From the NCBI RefSeq assembly GCF_958295425.1, contig NC_081145.1, positions 16,831,443-16,895,442 of the forward strand: 64,000 nucleotides of DNA. The letters are read 5' to 3'. Both the position numbers and the translations under genes were made by a program. The stretch comes from Solea solea (lineage: Eukaryota > Chordata > Actinopteri > Pleuronectiformes > Soleidae). Numbering within the stretch: the first letter of the stretch is position 1; every line of letters begins with the position of its first letter. The notes beneath the pieces are model-generated. The model was given only the letters and a program-made list of their open reading frames with translations. It was not told the origin of the DNA and searched no databases. Positions 24,501 to 37,816 of this stretch are shown here, piece after piece.

Positions 24501-25109
24501 GTAATTCTGAACTGTTTTGCCTTGACAATGGCGACAGCCAGTGGTCCCATGGTTGTTTGTCTGTACGTATGTATCTATGTTTGTACACACAATATCTAAA
24601 GAGCACTTTGAGTAGGAGTAGGAAATTTCACCATCTAATTTCACTGTCTGTGAAGGTTCTTAGTCGTCCACATCATAGTCATCTTCAGGAGTTACAGTAG
24701 CTGTAGGCAACTGGATTTGCTTGAGCTGCTTGCTTGAATTTCACTACAGGAAGTAGGAAATTTCATGACACATGGCAAAAACATTCATTTGGACTCAAGG
24801 ATACCCTGATTTGATTTTGATTTGGGTACATTTTTTGCATCGTGAACATATTAAGGAATTTCTTCATATTTAGTACAAATGTTCACTTCACAATTGAACT
24901 GATTAGAAATAGTTGGTCAAAAGTCACGTCGCCTTAGAAATTTCACAAATTCCCTTTAGGTCAAATAGGTCATGTTTTATGAGTCTGGAAATAAATTGTG
25001 AAGACTGGGACTGCATTGGTCACTGGTGGCATACAACCTCTGAGCAGTGATTCTAATTATATACTGTGACTTTGTTTGTGGTGTTTGTTTTGTCATTGTG
25101 TTTTACTGC
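24501..25109. other. No gene seen
   Basis: Unremarkable AT-rich sequence with no conserved motif noticed. Confidence 0.35.
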
Positions 25110-25640
25110 AAGCTAGCTACATGATCTAAAATATCGATTTTATGATATATCGTTGTGCTTCCTTGTGCAATACGATAATCGATGCACCAGAGCAAATATT
25201 GATATTTAACAAATTAAGGAACTCTAAAGTAAACAGTCCCTGCCAGTTTCACTCGCCCAGCGTCACCACCTGATGTCTCCTCATGGTGGCGCTGCTCAAA
25301 TAAATGAGGGAAACTTGGGTGGAGGTTACCTGTCCAAAGAAGTGGGAGTTTACAACGAGATAATGGCAGAGAAAGCTACGCTAAGAGATGCCCCATCCAC
25401 GTTCAATACATAGACTTTATGCTCTTTGTTCTCTATGTTGTGAATAAATAGAGAAATCCTGCACATTTAACTTTTCACAGACATTTTGTTTTCTTCAGTT
25501 AGACATATATGGTGATACATCGCTATACTATTGTCTTGCAATATATTGATTATCACAGAATCGTTGTATCGTGATATTATTGGTATCGTGGACCATGTAT
25601 CGCGTATTGTATCGCAGCGTAACTGTGTTCAATAATTACA
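25110..25640. mobile_element. Dispersed repeat B, longest copy
   Basis: Rich in 'tatcg' words at both ends ('aatatcgattttatgatatatcgttgtgcttccttgtgcaatacg' left; 'gttgtatcgtgatattattggtatcgtggaccatgtatcgcg' right) around an interior 'gctacgctaagagatgccccatccacgttcaatacatag'. Partial copies lie at 10462-10590 and 59035-59165. Likely a non-autonomous DNA transposon (hAT-like look, not proven). Confidence 0.55.
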
Positions 25641-28600
25641 TTTCACATTTTATCACACAGTGAACAACATGCTCCTTGGTGTGCAAGAGTAAAAGAGACC
25701 AGCAAGTATAGCTACAGATAAAAGCCATGCCTAAGAGACTTTAAACCTTTTAAAACATGCTTTTCAGTCGTTAATTTATGATGAAGTGATAATGTCCTTC
25801 ATAATATCTGTAATGTTCATGTAGCTGTCACTAAGCCCTATCAGCCGTGCCTGTACACTTTGATTAAAGACCCTTTGAAGGAAATGTCAGTGAATAATTG
25901 CTTTGTTGAAACAGCCCCACCACAGAAAAATAAATGTACCATCTTTTGTTTTTCTTTTGTGGTCAACAGTAATTCATTGAGGAAAGAGATATGTGAGGGA
26001 GTTTTTGGAGGCTTTTGTTTGCTAATTCATTACGTTCTTAGGAGTGGCAAAAGTGGCTGCGGAAATTAAAATTTATTGAAATCTATTTCAGTGGTAAAGT
26101 TGGCTGTGTTTCTTGGAGAGTTATGGCCCTTTTTTTAAGTTTCACAGTGATTTTTGGTCAGCGAGGAGGTGATATGCTTTTGTGGTTGTGCTCGCTGGGA
26201 GGAGTGTGTGTAGGTTTGTGGCCAGTGGAAACCTGCAGCTACTGGAACTGGTAGTAATGGTATGCTGGAAACACGGTATAGACTGATCAGCAGTCTTTCA
26301 TGTTTAACATGAAAATATTGTGAAAGTTATTCTTGTGGATATGCAGCCAAAATCATTTCCAGTAGAGCATAACACTGACTATTAATTTGATTTGATAGTG
26401 ACATAAATAAAATGTCAACAATTCTGGGAATACTGTGGGAAATGTAGGACATTAAGTTGCAATTAAGTTTTTACTAAAGTTATCTTAACAAAAACTCAGT
26501 GTAACTTTTTGCAGATGTTGAATTAGAATTAGTTTTATTTGCACACACACACACACCAAACCAATCCTTTTTACACACCAGTGAACACAAACACAAACCA
26601 GATGCAGGAGCAGTGGGCAGCACTAATCTGCACCTGGGAAGCAGTGGAGGTTGGGTACCTTGGTCAGACCTGTCCCAGGATTTGAACAGGCAACTGTCTG
26701 GTTACAAGCCCTATTCCCTTCCACTTGTCAACATCCATGGCATTAGGTTAGGGTGCCTGACAACTGAGAAAACATGGATGCCTGGTAAATGTCAAAACAT
26801 AAAGTTGTTCTTAAGCACAGGTGTTTATTATGTGTTTGACTGCTGCTTTCTGTTGTTTCTGTTGTCATCGTGTAAGATATATGCTGAGGAATGAGTATTG
26901 TTAAAAAAAAAAAACAGGATATTTCTGTCACTTAATTGTCAGATAATATTAAATTGCATATTGTCACCAGTAGGTCTCAGATGTGAAAGATTGCACCTAA
27001 GCATCGTCCACACTTTCTTCCTCTCACTGGGAATGGGAAAGACTGGGTGGGCATGATTTTTCAGCCGCCATAACAACCATTTTTCAAAATAAGCTTCAAA
27101 TGATGACAAGTTCACAGACATACTGCATTGATTGCCCGGCACTATTTCCAGTCCAGCTCTCTGATGACACTGTCCATGATAGACAACGTAGGGGCAGGAC
27201 AACACAAAATGTTGTTGTTTTTTGTTTCGTCGAGAAGCGGAGCAGACATCAGCCATGAAAGCCATGTTTTGAACATACATGCACAACTGGACTTGTATGG
27301 TTTCCTCAAGCTGCTGAGGATATTTTCACTAAACTCACCCTTGCTCATTATGTTGTCACTTCGATTTCAGCCTCACATATGGCATTATATGTCTTAATGC
27401 ATGTGGTTACTGCACTTACTACTTTAACAGTGTGTCCATCAACTTGCAAAGCTTCAACAATAAACTCATTTCCATTTACTCTGTGCTGCTGATGTTGTAA
27501 GTAAATCTTTGTTTTCCATGTGCACCATAACTGCCAGCACTCATTCATCTGACTCCTCTGGTCTCATTTTGACACCTGAGGTTGACATTTAGTCAGTCAG
27601 GAAAAGTAAGAGCTATAGAAGGGTGACAACAGTTTTCCCTCCTAGTTTACCACCCTGCACCACACTGAGTCTGACAAGCTGCTGAAAAATAGGAACGGGT
27701 CACATTTCAGCCTCAAAAGAATGTGCAGGGGCTGTGAGTAACACTGTGGTCGGCTTTGGCATGTTTGGTCTGGCTCTTAATAGTATCATGTAGTGTGCCA
27801 TTGAGGACCAGGGGCATGAACACCAAAGTGAAGTGCCGAGGGCGTTACTTCTTTGGACCATAATCAACGCCAAAACCTAATAGAAGTACTGTAATCAGTC
27901 TTCTCTCTAATATTAGCACCATGGCTTTTTTTCTCTCTCCCGGGCAGTGGTTGGTGTGTTTGGCTCCGTGCATCCTCGCTGACCTTAAATTCAGTCCTGC
28001 GGCTTTGTAAAGCACCTCTTGGCATCATCAGCAGTCAGCACATTAGTAAAATACTGCCTTAACCTTGTATATGATGCTTTTGACCAAGTGTAACACAGAA
28101 GATAATGACACCAGTGATTTCAAAAACACCCTCGGTCTACTAATCCTTCTTACCAGAACGGATTATTGAATTGATCCATTATGCTTTTCTGCATGTCAGA
28201 TGTATAAACCTTTCAAGCTGTTTTTTTGCCATATGGTTTTATCATCAAACTCCTGCTCAGTGAATCATATGGAGCTGAACTCTCGTTTATCAAAACCAGA
28301 GGGGTTGGCAGTGGTGGGTCAATGCAGAGACTGAGAGAAGGTCCAGTTACAAAGAGAAATAAAGTGTGTCTTCCAGAAGGACCAGATGTGAATTTAAAGA
28401 TAACTTGGTCAGTGTTTATATTTAGTAAAACCTCCTTTTGGCAATTGTTGCAACTCTTACACCACTGTTGCTTTCTCCGGTTGCATCTGTATTGAATTTG
28501 CAAGGAAAGCTCGCAGAGAAGAGAAGAGTATATCAATTAAACTAAGCTGATCTCTGGTTAATCAAGCCACCCAGTAGGTGCACTCAGTGTGAATAAAAAT

Positions 28601-31600
28601 TAAAGCTGATATCCCCAGCAAGGGCAATATTTTTTTTGTTCTGCCACTAAATGTCGGCGATTTATCATTCAAACATCCTAGGGTTTTGTGTAGGTACTTT
28701 TGGACCTCAGGTTCAGTGGGTTTGATGCTCAGCCAGGGACAATATCGAATTCATGCCAAGAGTCCAAGCTGTGAACGCTTGTCTGAGAGTTACCGTAAAT
28801 CCTTCTGCTCACACCAGTAAGAAGCTCAGAAAGCCACAACCCTGCTATTTGCCACCCCTGTGGTCCTTACAGGTAGCCACTGAGACTCCCCAAATTATGA
28901 TCTACATGTATAGGGGAGCAATGCAAGAACAGAGCTCAATGGATAAAGGGCCTACCTGTTGCCCCTTATTTTCCTCAGTGGATAAGGACTGGTGCTGTCA
29001 GGTTTCCTGATTAATCTGGCACTTTATTGGATGTGAGCTTGATGATTAATGGCATATTATTCTGGTTCTCTGATAAAACATTTAGATTTCAGTTATTTCC
29101 TGATTGAATCTGGTATTTCAGGGAGTTGTTCTTTAACACACTGCGCTGTTACATTTAATAATTACATAATCCCATATGCTTCTCTCATCACTTATCTCTG
29201 TTTATGCATTTTGTAATGCCTCAAACTGCAAAACTTTTATTTCCCCCAAGTATCATAATTTGATGAGATGAAATTATTTTACATCTGTTCACTGGTGGTC
29301 AATTGATATTATTTTAAGCCTCAGCTGGATTAGGGTTTATTAATGTTAGTGTTAGAGACAGGCCATCCTGAGAGAGTTCACTCAACAATTAATTAGCATA
29401 ATGTCAATAAACGTAATGATGTTCTTAATTTAGACTTTTTTTTCCAGATGGAAAACAGTCAGTCAGTAGGGTCTGGGAGGTGAAGTCCAACACTGCTCCC
29501 ACCAGGAGTTCCCAGCAAGCTTCTATGATCACACATCAAGGTATGTCGCTGGCCCCCAAACCCTACCCAGGCCTCTGTGACGAGGTGGGGCCAGGATTGA
29601 GTGGGCCAGAGTAGGCAACACACCATAGCTGTGTGCTACTGCACAGTGAGTCCTTTCGCTCATTGCCATGCTGTAGCTGACCGCAGGATTGCAGTGTTTA
29701 CTTAAGAGCCGGTGCATAAGAGAAAGGCGGACCACCGGCAGTCACCACCCGCCGGGCACTGGGCAGGACATGGGGCTCATCTATGTTGAAAATGGCTCTG
29801 GAACCTGCCACCTCCCACCGGGCTGGACTATATTTAGTAACAAACTGAAAAACCTCTTCATTCTTAAAAAGCTGTTTAGGTTTCCATTGAGAGGGTTCAG
29901 AGAACGGGTGGTGATGCTGCACTCATGTGGTCTGAGAGGTGCCTCTCTTTACCCGAGGCTCACCTGTGCATATTTGTTACAACTATCTAAGATGTATGTT
30001 GTCTTTGTCTGCCCAACCAAGTGAAATGTGGTTAAATAAAAAGATAGGTCCTGTTAAATAAGTCATGTTAATTTTTGACCAGTGGCATAAAAAGAAGAAC
30101 ATCCGTAAACACATGTTCAAGGCCATGGAAAACAAGATTTTTTTTTATTTGTTGCACATCAAAATAATTTCTTTAAGCATCTGAATATGTTTCAGTTCTC
30201 ATGAAGATTGTGATTTGCTGAGTGTGTCGTTTTCTGTTTACATGCTGTTCTACTTCTCAACGTTTCATTGAACTTGGGAGGAAGGCAAATTCAAGACAGG
30301 ACATGCGTATTACATGTTTTCATTTGCCCTTATATATGCCTCAACAGTGAAACAATCCCCCTTTTCATGCCCATGGTTTCATTCAGTGGGTGGTGAGAGC
30401 ACGACTGTGATTGGGGATGAGGGAACTTGGGTGATTTTTTCCAAGGTGAGCACCTCATGGGAGATGACTGTTCGCTGCCATTAGTTTAAGTGCAGGAGTG
30501 TCAGTTAACCCGACACTGGCACCAGGAATACTTAATGCCAGATGGAGGGAGCTGTCCTTGATGTCTTAACAAGCAGGCGCAGAGAAACAAGCCTTTATTC
30601 AGTGTGAGAGAACGTCGAAAAAATTGATATCTTAGCAAGGTTACCACAAAGTGTATGTTAAATCCCACATAGGAAAGGGAGGGATAAAGGAGATTGAATG
30701 GGTTGGGGAGGGGCAAAAGTCCAAACAGTTTAGATGTTGCTGACTGTAATTTTTAGTGCGTTCAAAATACGCAGGAATATAAAACAAAGCGGTGGTTGTC
30801 ATGCTAAAGGGTCCAGCTGCTTAAGAGGTGTCAAATTTTTGTACCTCAGCTGGATACATCAGTATTAGAAGCCAGGGGGGTGAGAAAAGTGCCAAACCCA
30901 GCAGACTTTGGCACATTTGTCCTTTACCGCTGGCACAGATGAGCCACGCTGTCAGACTGCAGACTATCGATAGGCTCCCGGTGTTTTACTTCCCAAAACT
31001 ATGAGCTGCTACAAAAGCCGACCTGTCAAGACTGGCTCCTGAAACCACAGTAAACATGACATCAAGTGTTTTTTTTCCACCAGGTAAATCTCCTGGTCCT
31101 CTGACCAAATATTTCTGAAGAACAGTCCATTCAGGAAGCAATACAATGGGGGGTCTAATGGTTTCCATTTGTCAAATTTTAATAAATAAGATCATATCAG
31201 CTGAAGTATCATGTTTTTGGGAGATACGACAGCTGAGAGCTGTTACTTTAAAAAAAAACTTGAAACCAGAAAGTCCTATAATTGACTATTAAGAAAATGA
31301 CAAACAAAGTCATGCCAATCTTCTGAAAGTGCTTAATTTAAAGGTCTCTAAAGGGGTCTTCTCTTCTTGTCAGATTTAAATACTTAATTGGAAATTAAGT
31401 TCGAGTCCTGCCAATGAATGCAAAAAAATGCTGAATGTTCTGAGACGTTGGCCTCTTTCCTGATCTAAGGCTTGTAGCTAATTATGAGTGCTGCTGAGTC
31501 TCTATTATTTTCTCCACATTCATTAGGTTAATGCTGAGACTCCCTAGTGGGAAGTGAGCTCAGACCCCAAGCATCCGGGAAAGAGAGGAAACAGTTTAGG

Positions 31601-34600
31601 GGCATGGCAGCATCACCGTCGGCACATCACAGGAGGCTTTTGAAAACACTTTGGCTTTTCCTATACTGGGCCGGTACCAGTGTTCAGCCATGTGGACCGA
31701 AAAACTAAGTAGAGGCAGGTTTGTTGAGATCTTTGGGCCAAGTTAAGCACGGAAATATTTCTTTCCTGTTAACTCAAGAGTCTGGCAGTCACCTGTGAGA
31801 GTTTGCCCTCTCACTTTAGAGATGCATGCCACCAGTGATTCAGTTTAGCCGTGACGATCATGAAGTAGAAGGCCTACCTGGTGATGAACCATAAGGGCTA
31901 GCTGGGTCATACCCACTATGTTCCGCATCTTACCCAAGGGTCCGCGTTTGCACATGTGCGTACTCAGCCTCAGATTCCATCTCACTAGCGGTGATTTCTC
32001 GCCAGGAAATCGCCCTCGCTCGTATTTCCATGTATTCTTTTAGCAGTGAGCTGTACAATGTCGGTGCTGGCAGACTTCCTCATATGATCTCAAGCAACTT
32101 TCCATGGTTACTGTCTACTTCATTGTCTTTTTTGTTAACAAAACAAGAGCGTGCCATCGACTGTACTGGAAAGTGTTGTGCTACAGGCAACATGCGCAAT
32201 CCACACATACGATCCACGCCGAATCAAACTGGTCCCTGTGCACGGATTAGTTTGTGTTGGGTTCATGACACAGAAATTGGCAGGTGACAAAATTTACCCG
32301 AGCAGACCTTTGCACATTTGAACATAGAAAATACAAGTCTGAATTATTCACACTGTCATTTAACTAAGAAAATGTTATGGTTAAGGTTAAGGTTTGCTTA
32401 TCTTTTACAGTTTGTCTTGGCAGAAAGATGACCTGTCGGTTAGTGTGTACTCTAAGTCTTTTCAAAATTGGTAACGACTGTGAAATTTGTGTAGTGTGTC
32501 CCCCTGCACCTTGTGTACCTACACAGTATATATTTACATGCTTGACACCAGTGCAGAGTTTACTGCTGCAGCTTAAGCTATACATATATTATCTGCGACC
32601 TCCTGAATTGTGAAGTAAATATCCTATCTACAGAAGCGGAACCTCCTTTAGTGCACACTAAGTAAAAACAAGCTGCTGCAGTAAGGCACTTTCAGAGGCT
32701 CCAACAGATCAAATTTGTGTTGATCCTTTTACGCCAACGCAATACATTTCTTGCAGACGGATGGCCTACATTAGGTTTCCCCCTAAATGATCCAACATAG
32801 CATCCCGTGGGTGCCTCGATGTGGACCTAATAGAAATTCTTAATTTGCCACCGGTTCACACTCAGTTGTTTGCCCGAAGTTCACCGAGGACATGGGCAAG
32901 TTTGTCTCTGCACTCAATGGCCAAATAAAACGGTACATACCCAAATTATAATAGTAATGCAAATATATGGAGTAGCGCTTATGATACAAACAGGCAGGGG
33001 GCCAAATGGGCATCAGCGAGGGCCCAGTGAGGCAGTCTCATTTTTCCTTCTGACAGAAATGTCTACAACTAAGTGTGTGTCCTTTTAAATAGAGTTTGGA
33101 TAGTCAACAGATGAAAATATACAGTGTGAGCACGACTAGATGGCTGTTCTTAAGCCAGGACACACAAATCTCAAGTCCTGTGAAATACAGTGCCTCCGCT
33201 GCCCGCATCCTACCCTCCCTTTTGTACAGGAAACTGCCTCGGACTTGATCATAATTAGTTTGGCAGTGAGTAATAACATCCTGTGGGGATTAGAGATTGT
33301 TATGTTAGATTAGTGCAGGAAAACAGTGGAAAGAAATTCTTAAAAATTAAACATTTTATTTTTCTTTTAAAAAAAAAAGGGGGGGGGGACTAAATCTACA
33401 ACTTCAGTTTTTGTTTATTATGTAAAGCTGAAACAAGCAACATGCATACACTGAAGAGATGACAGGGCAGGGATCAAACAGTGTACATTTCAGATCGTTG
33501 ATTAAATTCACAGTATGTGTTTTGTTGTGTCAGTGGAATTGGATAAGACATGCTCTGGGTGGTAAAGGTTGACTTTTCCTCAGCTACTTCTGTGGTTGAC
33601 TCAACTGGGATTTAGAAATACTTAAAATCCAAGATAAACTCGACCAAGTTTGTGTTAAACATTTTTGTTGGTGATCATAAATCCACTTTGAGCACTCAGA
33701 TGTCACGTTCTGATATGCCTTTATGTCTGAACATATTGTCAGATAACATTTGACATTTCAAGTCTTGTCTTCTTGCATCTCCATACAGGCCTTTACTGAA
33801 TATTATTATTATTATTATTTTATTTGCCCGTTGTTTCATTAGTTCTCTGGTTTTACAATAATCCATCATGAAAATGTGAATGTTGATGATTAAATAGCGG
33901 CCTTTGATCATTTTTCAGAGGCCATGACTGTTATGCTTAAAGAGGCACACTCTGTGATTCTTGGCCTGAACCTTATTTTCTGTATAAATTACATACAAAG
34001 AAAGCTTAAGAGGTGTTTCTCAAGGACTGAACATTTTTTTTACACTTCGACTCCATTGGAAAAGCTGAACTGATCTGTGAAGTGCTGTATTTTTGTGTGG
34101 TTTTGGAGCTGAAGTGGGGATCTATTGCTTGGTTTCTGCAGAAGCATCCACAGAAAGTCCCAGAGAGGCAGGTCTGAAGGACAGGTGGGGAGCCACACAG
34201 TGCCACCTCAAACCACTGTCTCCACAGCAGGAAGGACTGAGGGAGGCAACACATAGATGGAGACCAGCATGCTCAGAGACCCAAGAAAGACAGATTTGTG
34301 TGCGAGTGCAAAGGGCTGTTTCTAAAGGTTGTTTTCACTATTGATTAGCCTGCTTCCAGACGTCTGCACTGAGCAATTCCTTAATGGAAGCTTAGCTCAC
34401 CCAGATTATCAGGCTACTGAGAAATGTCCATTTTTTTTTTCCTGGCAACTGTCCCCGTGTAAAGTTTTTGCAGTTTTTAATGAAACAGCAAATTATCATA
34501 TTAGGGAAGCTCCATCTAATTTACATTTGTTGTTAGGCCCCTAATAGTACTGTAAATATGAAAGGATTATGGAATACTGTATATGATAGATCTGAGATCA

Positions 34601-36279
34601 TTTTCTCAAGTGAAAACAATTTAATGGTCCCTAATTTCTATCATCGATGTGCTTAAGACTACAAACTAATTTAGTTAAATGAGTTAAAAAACAATACTTG
34701 ATTTGCTGATTATTAAAATAGTAGCAGTGGTTGTAGTCTTCACAGTTCTCACAGTATGTTAAAAAAAAAAAGTAAAAACACATAGTGCCAAGACTGAGAG
34801 CACAGGATGAAGGTCCAGACATAGTTGACACCTTTGCAATTAAAAATCAACATTCAAACTGACACATTTGAAGAGCTTGTGAATTGAGTTCAATTTTTGT
34901 TAACCCTGTAAGCCTTTTTGTGAGGAAACAAAGTGCAGGAATCATGATAATGTGACCCATGCTGCCCTCTTCTGTTCTATGAGTGATTTTCATCTAAGTG
35001 GCCTTAACATTAGCTCACCACCACCACATTATGTCATATGAAAACTAGAGAGGGGTGGAGGAGAGTGGACCCTACAGGGAGGGAATTAAAAGCCTGGACT
35101 AGATTGCTAGTGTTAGAGGACAAAGGAAAACAATAGATAAAAAAAGGACAGATGAGAAGAAAGAAAGAGTTGGGTTGGGTAGTGCAGGAGTTTTCTAACT
35201 CCAAAATATGGCAATAATGCAACATCATGGATGCAAGTTGTTAGTGCCTGCTTATATCAAAGGTCAAAGCCTGCTGAGATTAAAGATCAAAGTCTGCTGA
35301 GACTGAAGATCATAGCAGTTTGGGTTTTATTTTACAGTTGAAAAATGTTGTGGATATCACAAAGTACCTGTGTAAGGAATTAACATTTTAACAGTCGAAG
35401 CCCCACAAGGCCCCACCCCTTGTAAAGTAAGGGGTCAATTGTCATTAACTCTTCAAGTTTGATCTTACATTCACTATTGTATAAACAGACATTAATAATT
35501 TGAACACGTTAACATTAGTCCTCGGGCTCTGACTCGAGCATTGACTGCTTTTGTACTTGAGAGACAAAAACTCCCAAAAGCTAAGTCTGACATTTACATC
35601 GGAGATCGGGGGTTTGTGAGGTTGTGCTGACTTTTCAACTGGGAAATTTCGACATCTGATTACAACAAGAATGCACCATGGGTCTTATAGTGACTATTCT
35701 TTGCTGAGTAATTATTTTTGTATGACAGCTATAATGAGCCATAGCGGAACATTCTTGGAACTCAAATCAGACTCAGAGTTGTTGACTTAAACTATTACTA
35801 CTAGGGTTTAACAAATACGTGTGTATGCTGCTTTAAAACCTAAGGTGGTGGTTTTGAAAGCCAAATGATTAGTTGAGAATGCCGAGTCAACAATATTGGC
35901 TGCCAGCCATTTTCAGAGCAGTGGTCAAATTGACGTCTATAGCAGTCACTGGCAGCCAATGAGTTAAACAGACAGAAACACACACACACAACTAAAGTAC
36001 TCCTAATTCCCATGTGCATTGTCTAGGGAGTTATGTCCTATATTTTTTCCCCAAGTTCAACAATTCATGTCTACTATTTATATTTTTTGAAATGTCTAAC
36101 TTTTTATGCATCATTTCTCCCATAGGAAATGTATGGAGATGGAAAATCAAAGGCAACAGCGTGAGTACTCAGCATTCCCAACTACAGAATACAGTTGATT
36201 TACAGTATTATGTCCACACTAAGCTACCAGATACTTCAGGTGGCTTGTAATGACACTCTTAGAATCTTACTGATGGTGC
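25641..36279. other. Gene desert, large segment
   Basis: More than 10 kb with no exon I can support on either strand. Features seen: (AC)n at about 26541-26554; an A-tract running into a G-tract at 33369-33389; an ATT-triplet run near 33803-33818. Open frames at 29529-30024 have unusual composition and could derive from an old retroelement, but no motif confirms it. Confidence 0.4.
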
Positions 36280-36800
36280 TGTTTGTCAGCATGAGTCAAG
36301 GTCAAATGTATTTATAGAGCACATTTAAGGGCAAATGTTGTTTTTAATTCCTTAGAATTACAAGGAACTGGTATTAAAATCATAATCGTAAAGACTTAAA
36401 ACTTTGGAGTGTATGGTAACGTCCAGGAGTTGTTGACCTCAGTGAAGGTGCAACAACTCAGTCAGATAAAAACGAGCTATACAAATTTTGAACTGGACCC
36501 CGTAGGTGACAGGAAGACAGAGCAGTGAAGCCAGATGTGATTGCGCAGTCTCTTCCCTGTCAGCATATGTGCTGCTTCATTTTGGACCAGTTAAAGACAG
36601 TGAAGATACACTAATCTACCCCAAAGTATAAAGCATTACAGTAATCGTTTGTGGGGAGATAAGGTGTAACCTTCCCGAGAAGGCTTATTTGGAAGAAACT
36701 GCTCTTAATAACCAAGTATCTGTTTGTCCATTTTAAAGCATTGTCAATGAACACACCAAGAGGCAACAGTGTCAACACTATATAAAAGATCTGGTTTATG
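36280..36800. repeat. Old dispersed repeat fragment
   Basis: Contains 'tgctgcttcattttggaccagtt' and 'ccccaaagtataaagcattacagtaatc', phrases I associate with a common old fish repeat. Family and ends not assigned. Confidence 0.4.
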
Positions 36801-37398
36801 ATTTCAGTTTTCTTTTATTTAAGACTTTAAAAATATTAAATTAATGAGATTCCATTTTTTTTAAGAATCTGTTCTTTATTTTATTTGCTGTGCTTGATGT
36901 GTCAATTAATAACATCATTTTGAGCCAGAATCAGCACTGTTCATTATCAGTCCCAGCTTTGCATAGCTAATATTAATTTATCTTAGTACAGTATCAGCTT
37001 TAATAGAAAAAAACACAAATATATTAATAATAATGCTACTATTTTGAATATATGTGTGCTTTTGCACTCTTTTATGCATTGTCTTACTATTTTCTTTGTT
37101 TGTTTTCTGGTCCGTTAGAGTCAGATTTGAATTGAGTAACAAAAATGAAAGTGAAGCCGTGTAAACGCTGCTCACAGTCATTACCGCCATTAACGTTTTC
37201 TGTTATCACTTGACGCGAGTCGAATGAATCGTTTAAACCCACATGTTTCTGCTTAGTAACACAAATCATTGCCGGGACGTCTATAAAAGTAATAGATTGA
37301 TCAAATGTAATCGATGGGTTTCGGGTAGTCTTTTTCTCAAACACACAGGATATTGTTTCTTTGTGGCGGCGGCCCACAAATGGAGCGTTCATAACCGG
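36801..37398. other. tmpo upstream flank
   Basis: AT-rich until about 37120, then less so as it approaches the tmpo promoter. No coding exon. Confidence 0.4.
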
Positions 37399-37440
37399 CC
37401 AATCAGAACACGTCTTACTGCGGGGATCAGCCAATGGCGG
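37399..37440 (+). promoter_or_regulatory. Paired CCAAT boxes of the tmpo promoter
   Basis: CCAATCAGAA at 37399 and CCAATGGCGG at 37431, the same strand and 32 bp apart. NF-Y pairs with about this spacing are common in cell-cycle promoters, which fits a nuclear-envelope gene expressed in dividing cells. They lie about 380-420 bp before the ATG; transcription probably starts between 37440 and 37700. Confidence 0.55.
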
Positions 37441-37816
37441 CGCAGCGTGTTATGTGGCCTTGTCTCGACCGCGGACAGACAGACGCAAGTGGACCGGTGT
37501 GAAGCTAAGCTAACTCGTTTTCATTACCGCCACTCAATTTTAAATTTTGCATCACTTCCATTTGCAGCACATGCGTGTATGTGCTTTCGAAAAATCGCAG
37601 CTACCCGCAAACATCCAAGATATTAGGCTAAAAGGCTTAAGTAAGTGTTCATTTAGTATTAAGTCGCTTATCTCCCGCTAGCAGCGGGCACGCGCCAGTC
37701 GTGTTTGACAACAGTGCTGTTGTGTTCAGTTCCCGGTCTTTGTTGGTGTTTGCAGCATTAAATTGAAGCGGCCACGGGAGAAAACCCACACAGGGAGTGG
37801 AGAAGAAAAGTCAAGC

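Noticed and set aside
29529..30024. Open frames on both strands with His/Pro/Arg-rich content, possibly an old retroelement
   Set aside because: No reverse transcriptase, integrase or gag motif could be read.
33366..33389. Poly-A running into poly-G, suggestive of an assembly or cloning scar
   Set aside because: Homopolymer junctions occur naturally and nothing on either side shows a break; kept only as a note.
37763..37816. In-frame extension of tmpo upstream of the ATG
   Set aside because: The extension begins with TTG, not ATG, and vertebrate orthologues start at the [12 protein letters not shown] position, 37817.
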